A stretch of DNA of 10,330 nt from Spirochaetaceae bacterium (GTDB lineage: Bacteria > Spirochaetota > Spirochaetia > PWKH01). The position numbers were made by a program, and so were the translations under genes. The DNA lies in NCBI GenBank assembly GCA_003557605.1, contig PWNW01000228.1:1-10330 (forward strand). The letters are read 5' to 3'. Below, in pieces: positions 5,795-10,330 of this stretch. The notes under the pieces were generated by a model. It saw only the letters and a program-made list of their open reading frames with translations. It was not told the DNA's origin and searched no databases. Position 1 is the first letter of the stretch. Each line of letters starts with the position of its first letter.

Positions 5795-6274
5795 ATGCAG
5801 TATTCCGCTTTCGATATCATCGCACTGGTCATCATTGCAGTTCTCGGAATCCGGGGATTAACCAAGGGATTTGTGAAGGAAGTGCTTGCCAAGGCTTCCT
5901 ATATAATTGGGTTTCTGGCGGCACTGATGTTTGCCGGCCTGGGAGCTGAACTGATTGACCAGTACCTGCCCCTGGGAGAGTGGAGCAATGTGGTCTCCTT
6001 TATCCTGCTGTTTTTTGCAGGGTTTCTCCTTACCCGGCTGTTTTCCCTCAGTTTTGAGAAGTCACTGAAGCAGCTGAAACTCAAGGGCATTGATTCCTTC
6101 CTCGGACTCGGTCTCGGCCTGCTGGAGGGAGCGATTGTTGTTTCCTTCATTGTGTTTCTCCTGCGGCTTCAGAACTTTATTGATCCCGCTGCTCTGCTTG
6201 ACAGCAGCCGAATTGCCGCGGTGCTGGAGCCCATAGCACCCTACAGCATCGAACTGGTAACAGGGAGCATCTGA
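5795..6274 (+). CDS. cvpA: CvpA family inner-membrane protein
   Basis: 159 residues with four predicted membrane segments (about 7-19, 31-50, 65-85 and 103-125). It shows the CvpA opening FDIIALVIIAVLGIRGLTKGFVKEV, in which a first helix is followed by an RG..KGF turn, and the later FLGLGLGLLEGAIV segment. CvpA was named for colicin V production in E. coli; its wider role is thought to be in envelope homeostasis and is not settled. The ATG at 5795 has a near-perfect AGGAGG (5784-5789) 5 bases upstream. Longer in-frame reading back into murG has no support. It ends flush against the next gene, whose start follows the stop directly. Confidence 0.9.
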   Translation: MQYSAFDIIALVIIAVLGIRGLTKGFVKEVLAKASYIIGFLAALMFAGLGAELIDQYLPLGEWSNVVSFILLFFAGFLLTRLFSLSFEKSLKQLKLKGIDSFLGLGLGLLEGAIVVSFIVFLLRLQNFIDPAALLDSSRIAAVLEPIAPYSIELVTGSI

Positions 6275-7474
6275 TTGTTTGCCTCCAGCTTCGGACAGGG
6301 TCCGGTGATTGAGCAGCTGCGGTCTGAACTGCTCAATCAGGAACTGCCTCAGGCGCTGCTGTTCTACGGACAGCGCTATTCCGGGAGGATGACCGCAGCT
6401 CTGGAAACAGCCCGAATTCTTCACTGCAGGGAGGGAGCCGCTCCTGCATGCAAATGCAGGGAATGCAGAACTTCAAGGACCTTGGACAATCCCTATACCA
6501 TGGTGTTTGCAAACAGGGATTTCCTGTCCCAGTTTGACGCTGCATCGGCAGGATTTGCCGTATCAAGGAATCAGGAGTCCCGTGATCTCCTCCGGAGGTC
6601 GGTAAACCTGCTGCTGAAGCGGTTTGACGTGATGTGGGCAGGAAAGCATGATTCCCAGCAGAAGGAGAGCTCCAGGCTGATAGAAGAAATCCAGGACCAG
6701 CTTGCTGAATTCAGTTCCTTGGACGACCGCCTGGTCTCAAAGCAGGAGGGTGTGCTGGCCAAGATCCGAAAGCTGACGGCAAAGCTTGATGAAACCATTA
6801 AAAGCGGCAACCTGCCGGTGCAGGCAGTACGGTCCCTGCAGTCATGGCTTTCGACAAAGCCCGGTGACGTCCATGGGACTGTCATCATGGAGGGAGTGGA
6901 ATACTTTCATGATCCTTCGAAAAACGCCCTGCTGAAGTTCCTGGAGGAACCCCCGAAAAACGTAACGGCAGTGCTGCTTTCTGAAGGACGGGGGAGAATC
7001 ATTCCCACCATACTCTCCCGGGTGAGGACCTATGCATTTCTGCAGCGGTCACCTGAAGAGGATGCTCGGGTGATCAGGGATGTTTATTATCATGATCCTG
7101 ATGAATTTGATTCACTGCGCACCTTTTTTCTGACCAAAGGCGGGATTGACTGCAGGACCCTTCGTGACGATATGCAGTTTCTGGTGAATTCCCTGGTATA
7201 TCCCGATGAGTTTGACCATGATCGGTTTATTGGACTGCTTGCTCGGATTGATGAGCAGGGCATGCTGAAAAAGGCGTTTCTTGAAATCATTGAGGTGCTC
7301 AGGGAGTGCCGGGATAGCAGGCTCATTGACGGGGACCTTGAATACCGGTGCTGGGAGGTGATCAGTGAAGCAGGAAGCCGCTCATCAGAAAAGCACCAGC
7401 GGGAAAGCTTGATACTGGAGTCCTGCTGGTATAAGCTGGCTGAACTGTTTAATTTCCGCGGGGTGAAGGTGTGA
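6275..7474 (+). CDS. holB: DNA polymerase III delta'-like clamp-loader subunit
   Basis: 399 residues of an AAA+ clamp-loader type. Residues 1-50 (FGQGPVIEQLRSELLNQELPQALLFYG) are the usual delta' opening. The P-loop is degenerate (GQRYSGRMT at 32-40, no Lys), as expected for a subunit that does not hydrolyse ATP. A cysteine cluster C51-x7-C59-x-C61-x2-C64 fits the delta' zinc site. MEGVEYFHDPSKNALLKFLEEPP at 205-227 is the most conserved block. The arginine-finger region reads ILSRVR instead of the usual SRC. Between about 95 and 180 there is an extra, largely charged helical stretch, probably coiled coil, making the protein longer than typical. The start is TTG at 6275, directly after the cvpA stop, with AGGGAG 7 bases upstream. 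It overlaps the kinase gene by 4 bases. Confidence 0.82.
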   Translation: MFASSFGQGPVIEQLRSELLNQELPQALLFYGQRYSGRMTAALETARILHCREGAAPACKCRECRTSRTLDNPYTMVFANRDFLSQFDAASAGFAVSRNQESRDLLRRSVNLLLKRFDVMWAGKHDSQQKESSRLIEEIQDQLAEFSSLDDRLVSKQEGVLAKIRKLTAKLDETIKSGNLPVQAVRSLQSWLSTKPGDVHGTVIMEGVEYFHDPSKNALLKFLEEPPKNVTAVLLSEGRGRIIPTILSRVRTYAFLQRSPEEDARVIRDVYYHDPDEFDSLRTFFLTKGGIDCRTLRDDMQFLVNSLVYPDEFDHDRFIGLLARIDEQGMLKKAFLEIIEVLRECRDSRLIDGDLEYRCWEVISEAGSRSSEKHQRESLILESCWYKLAELFNFRGVKV

Positions 7475-8661
7475 GAAAATTTATACAGCGGGCGCTGGAG
7501 AAGCTGCCCAAGCTCAATATTGAACAGATAACCTCGCTGATTGATCTGCTGCTGCGTGAGCAGGAGCGGTATGAAGGGGTAATAGATTCCCTCCATGAGG
7601 GAGTGATCGTTACAGACAGGAGCTTCCGGGTGATGATGATCAACAAGGCTGCATACCATATGCTGCCCTTTGCCGGGGGAGAGCATGAATACCATACAGC
7701 CTGGAGCGTGGTAACCGATAAGGAGGTTTCCCGCTGGCTGGAGAAGGTGCTGCAGGAGGGGACCAGAGTTGAGGATGAGGAGTTCTATCTTGAGAGCAGC
7801 GAAACTTTGAAAATCCTTTCTTTGTCGGTGATTCCCCTGGTACGGGACCGTCAGGTTGCCGGGTCGATCATCCAGATCCGGGATATAACAAGCAGGAAGA
7901 AGCGGGAGGCAAAGTACCGGAGGGCAGAAAACCTCGCTTCCCTGACCACCCTTGCCGCAGGGGTAGCCCATGAGATTAAGAATCCCCTTGCCTCCATCGG
8001 CATTCATCTCCAGCTGATGCGCAGGGACGTGGAACATAAGAAATGCCTTCCCGAGGATGATCTCTGCTCCTATCTTGACGTGCTGGAGGAGGAGATTGAG
8101 CGTCTCAACGGCATCGTGGTGGATTTTCTTTTTGCCGTCAGACCGATGGACACCAGGATGAAACGTGAGGATATCCATGAGGTGCTCAAAGACCTGCTGG
8201 AGTTTATCAGGTATGAGCTTGAGGAGCATAACATTGAAGTTGAGACCCACTTCAAGGCTGATTTTCATAAAGCAGAAATTGACCAGAAGTACCTGAAGCA
8301 GGCGCTGCTGAATATTATAAAAAATGCCATTGGTGCCATGCCCGACGGGGGGCGGCTGACGGTATCCACCTACATTAACGGCGGGGCCTTCGGTATCGAC
8401 ATCACTGACACCGGAACAGGGATTTCCGACGAGCACATGAACAAAATATTTGAGCCCTATTTCACCACCAAGGATTTCGGTTCCGGACTTGGGCTGACGG
8501 TGGTCTACAAGGTCATCCGTGAACATCAGGGCGATATCGCAATCAGTTCCACGGAAGGTAAGGGAACCACCTTTACCGTGCTGCTGCCCCTGCCCAAGGG
8601 GGAGCATAATCTCATTGAATGGGAGGGAACAGGTGAAATTCACCATTCTGATAGTAGATGA
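7471..8661 (+). CDS. Cytoplasmic PAS-domain sensor histidine kinase (AtoS/NtrB-like)
   Basis: 396 residues with no membrane segment or signal peptide, so it senses a cytoplasmic cue. Order: an N-terminal helical region (1-35); a PAS domain (about 36-140, ending IIQIRDITSRKKREAKYRRAE); the HisKA dimerisation helix with phospho-acceptor His167 in AAGVAHEIKNPLAS; then the HATPase domain with N box NIIKN (281-285), G1 DTGTGI (313-318), F box FEPYFTTK (327-334) and G2 GSGLGL (337-342). All catalytic boxes are intact. The start is GTG at 7471, overlapping the previous stop by 4 bases. The 3' end overlaps the response regulator by 29 bases, so the two are an obvious pair. The ligand is unknown; the AtoS name reflects likeness, not acetoacetate sensing. 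Confidence 0.92.
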   Translation: MRKFIQRALEKLPKLNIEQITSLIDLLLREQERYEGVIDSLHEGVIVTDRSFRVMMINKAAYHMLPFAGGEHEYHTAWSVVTDKEVSRWLEKVLQEGTRVEDEEFYLESSETLKILSLSVIPLVRDRQVAGSIIQIRDITSRKKREAKYRRAENLASLTTLAAGVAHEIKNPLASIGIHLQLMRRDVEHKKCLPEDDLCSYLDVLEEEIERLNGIVVDFLFAVRPMDTRMKREDIHEVLKDLLEFIRYELEEHNIEVETHFKADFHKAEIDQKYLKQALLNIIKNAIGAMPDGGRLTVSTYINGGAFGIDITDTGTGISDEHMNKIFEPYFTTKDFGSGLGLTVVYKVIREHQGDIAISSTEGKGTTFTVLLPLPKGEHNLIEWEGTGEIHHSDSR

Positions 8662-9988
8662 TGAGAAGAACATCAGGTCAGGACTGGCCCGAGCCCTGGA
8701 ACTTGAGGGATATGACGTGCTTACAGCCGAGGACGGTCTTGCTGCCTGGAACACCATCAATGCCCGGGATGTCGATGCGGTCATAGCGGATCTGAAAATG
8801 CCCAAGCTTTCAGGCGAGGAGCTGCTCAAGCGGGTCAGTTCATCATATCCCACCCTGCCGGTGATCATCCTGACCGGTCACGGCACTATTGAGTCGGCGG
8901 TTTCAGCCATGCGGGACGGCGCCTTCGATTTCGTCACCAAACCGGTAAACCTTGACCGACTGGCCCTGCTGGTCAAGCGCGCTCTTTCAAACCGGTCGCT
9001 GCATCTGGAGCATGCTGCGCTGAAGGAGGAGATGGAGCTTCTTAAGAAGAAGCAGAAATTCTCCAAGATCGTTGGAAAGAGCAGCAGGATGAAGCAGGTG
9101 ATGGATATTGTTGAGCAGGTTTCCAACACCCGTGCCTCGGTTTTGATCACCGGAGAAAGCGGGGTAGGCAAGGAGCTGATAGCAGATGCACTCCATGACC
9201 TATCGGACCGGTCGCAGAAGCCCTATGTGAAGGTGCACTGTGCTGCACTTACCGAATCGCTGCTTGAAAGCGAGCTCTTCGGTCATGAGAAAGGGGCCTT
9301 CACCGGTGCGGCGGCGCGTAAGCGGGGACGCTTTGAACTTGCTGACAAGGGCACCATATTTCTTGATGAAATTGGGGAAATCAGCTCCCAGGTGCAGATC
9401 AAGATCCTCAGGGTTCTGCAGGAAAGAACCTTTGAGCGTGTCGGGGGGGAGGAGTCGGTTTCGGTGGACGTCCGCATTATTTCTGCTACTAACAAGGACC
9501 TGAAACGGGAAATCGAGGCCGGGCATTTCCGGGAGGATCTGTTCTACCGCCTCAATGTGGTGCATGTCCATGTACCTGCCCTGCGGGAGCGCAAGGAAGA
9601 TATTCCCCTGTTGTCTACGGCATTCCTCAAAGAATTCAGTGAAGAGAACCGAAAGCAGGTGCAGGGCATCAGCCATAAGGCTAGCGCCCTGCTGTACAAC
9701 TACTCATGGCCGGGCAATATCAGGGAGCTTCGCAACTGCATGGAAAGCTCGGTGGTGCTCTCCAAGGGAGATGTCATCGAAGTGGAGGACCTTCCCCTTT
9801 CGGTCCGACAGGAACATGATGACGAGCGGGTCATCATTCCTGTCGGCATTACCATGGAGGAGGCCCAGAAGAAGATCATCCAGGCAACCTTGAACCACTT
9901 AAACGGAAACAAGTCCAGAACCGCCGAGGTCCTGGATATCGGAAGAAAGACCCTGCACCGAAAGCTTCAGGACTACCGCATTGATTGA
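8633..9988 (+). CDS. Sigma-54-dependent response regulator (AtoC/NtrC-like)
   Basis: 451 residues in three domains. The receiver (1-120) has the acidic pair Asp9-Asp10, phospho-acceptor Asp53 in IADLKMP, Thr81 and Lys103. The AAA+ domain (about 145-370) has Walker A GESGVGKE (174-181), the sigma-54 contact loop GAFTGA (221-226), Walker B FLDEIGE (243-249) and the sensor region WPGNIREL. A C-terminal Fis-type helix-turn-helix ends the protein (NKSRTAEVLDIGRKTLHRKL). It should activate RNA polymerase with sigma-54 after phosphorylation by the kinase encoded just before it. The start is GTG at 8633, with GGGAGGG just upstream; this is codon 39 of a longer open frame whose first part is only kinase-gene sequence in another frame. 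It overlaps the kinase gene by 29 bases and dinG by 8. No -24/-12 promoter is evident in the window, so its targets lie elsewhere. Confidence 0.95.
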   Translation: MKFTILIVDDEKNIRSGLARALELEGYDVLTAEDGLAAWNTINARDVDAVIADLKMPKLSGEELLKRVSSSYPTLPVIILTGHGTIESAVSAMRDGAFDFVTKPVNLDRLALLVKRALSNRSLHLEHAALKEEMELLKKKQKFSKIVGKSSRMKQVMDIVEQVSNTRASVLITGESGVGKELIADALHDLSDRSQKPYVKVHCAALTESLLESELFGHEKGAFTGAAARKRGRFELADKGTIFLDEIGEISSQVQIKILRVLQERTFERVGGEESVSVDVRIISATNKDLKREIEAGHFREDLFYRLNVVHVHVPALRERKEDIPLLSTAFLKEFSEENRKQVQGISHKASALLYNYSWPGNIRELRNCMESSVVLSKGDVIEVEDLPLSVRQEHDDERVIIPVGITMEEAQKKIIQATLNHLNGNKSRTAEVLDIGRKTLHRKLQDYRID

Positions 9989-10330
9989 TCTTCAGCAGGC
10001 CCTCGGGTATATCAGTCCAGGATCTCCCCTTGCTGAGGCCATCGGGTCCTTTGAGAGAAGAGACGGCCAGGAGGAGATGATCTCTGTGCTGTGCGAGACC
10101 CTCAATTCAGGGGGGTTTACGGTCATTGAGGCGGGAACGGGTATCGGTAAATCCTTTGCCTACCTGATTCCCTCCATAATGTGGGTGCTGGAGCATCAGG
10201 AATCCCATCTTGTCATCTCAACGGGGACCATCAACCTTCAGTACCAGCTCTATGAAAAGGATCTGCCTCTGTTATGCTCCCATATTGACAGGACCGTCAC
10301 TACGGCGCTGCTCATGGGCAGGAGCAACTA
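9981..10330 (+). CDS. dinG: DinG/XPD-type DNA helicase, N-terminal part (partial)
   Basis: The first 116 codons; it continues past the right edge. The Walker A motif FTVIEAGTGIGKSFAYLIP, then LVISTGTINLQYQL (motif Ia) and LMGRSNY at the edge match the DinG family of superfamily 2 5'-3' helicases (GRSNYLC begins the iron-sulphur cysteine region, here cut off before the first Cys). It lacks the N-terminal exonuclease seen in Firmicute DinG, since the helicase begins about 30 residues in. The likely start is TTG at 9981, with AGGA (9968-9971) 9 bases upstream, overlapping the response regulator by 8 bases. It belongs to the same operon. Confidence 0.85.
   Translation, partial: MIDLQQALGYISPGSPLAEAIGSFERRDGQEEMISVLCETLNSGGFTVIEAGTGIGKSFAYLIPSIMWVLEHQESHLVISTGTINLQYQLYEKDLPLLCSHIDRTVTTALLMGRSN

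Noticed and set aside
7090..8868. A 592-codon open frame on the minus strand
   Set aside because: It lies opposite the delta', kinase and response-regulator genes, whose motifs are unmistakable. Its translation shows no recognisable domain and looks like an antisense shadow.

Overview
The window looks like a piece of a spirochaete chromosome, probably a free-living relative of Treponema or Spirochaeta with a mid-range GC content. Three things point there: the gene order murG, cvpA, a DNA polymerase III delta'-like gene, a PAS histidine kinase and a sigma-54 response regulator, which I recall from Treponema; a MurG with an HESD..PGLATR acceptor loop in place of the E. coli HEQN loop; and a thiamine-binding protein under a TPP riboswitch. 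This assignment comes from recalled families and gene order, not from a database search.

Left part, minus strand (1-2998). Read in the direction of transcription it holds a kynureninase (kynU), a hairpin terminator, a promoter, a small MscS channel, a stand-alone integrase-type SAM-like domain protein 3 bases after mscS, then a new promoter, a TPP riboswitch and the start of a periplasmic thiamine-binding protein that runs off the left edge.

Intergenic control region (2999-3182). This AT-rich stretch separates the leftward kynU from the rightward genes. It carries three copies of TATACCCG spaced exactly 40 bp apart, a nested palindrome, an extended -10 promoter (TGATATAAT) reading rightward, and a possible leftward -10. 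It is best read as the autoregulated operator-promoter of the toxin-antitoxin genes that follow.

Right part, plus strand (3183-10330). One tightly packed operon of nine genes, most of them overlapping by 1 to 29 bases. It opens with a tripartite split-HipA module: hipB (HTH antitoxin/repressor), hipS (separate HipA N-terminal subdomain) and hipT (kinase). It continues into murG, whose start and ribosome binding site lie inside the end of hipT, then cvpA, holB-like, a cytoplasmic PAS histidine kinase, a sigma-54 activator, and the start of a DinG-type helicase that leaves the right edge. I see no terminator or obvious promoter between hipT and murG. The essential cell-wall gene therefore appears to be read at least partly from the promoter controlled by HipB.

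The most interesting points are the hipBST module at the head of a cell-wall, replication and signalling operon, its 40-bp phased operator array, and its position opposite a tryptophan-pathway catabolic gene, given that the one well-studied HipT targets tryptophanyl-tRNA synthetase. None of the component families is new. The arrangement and its regulation are what merit checking.
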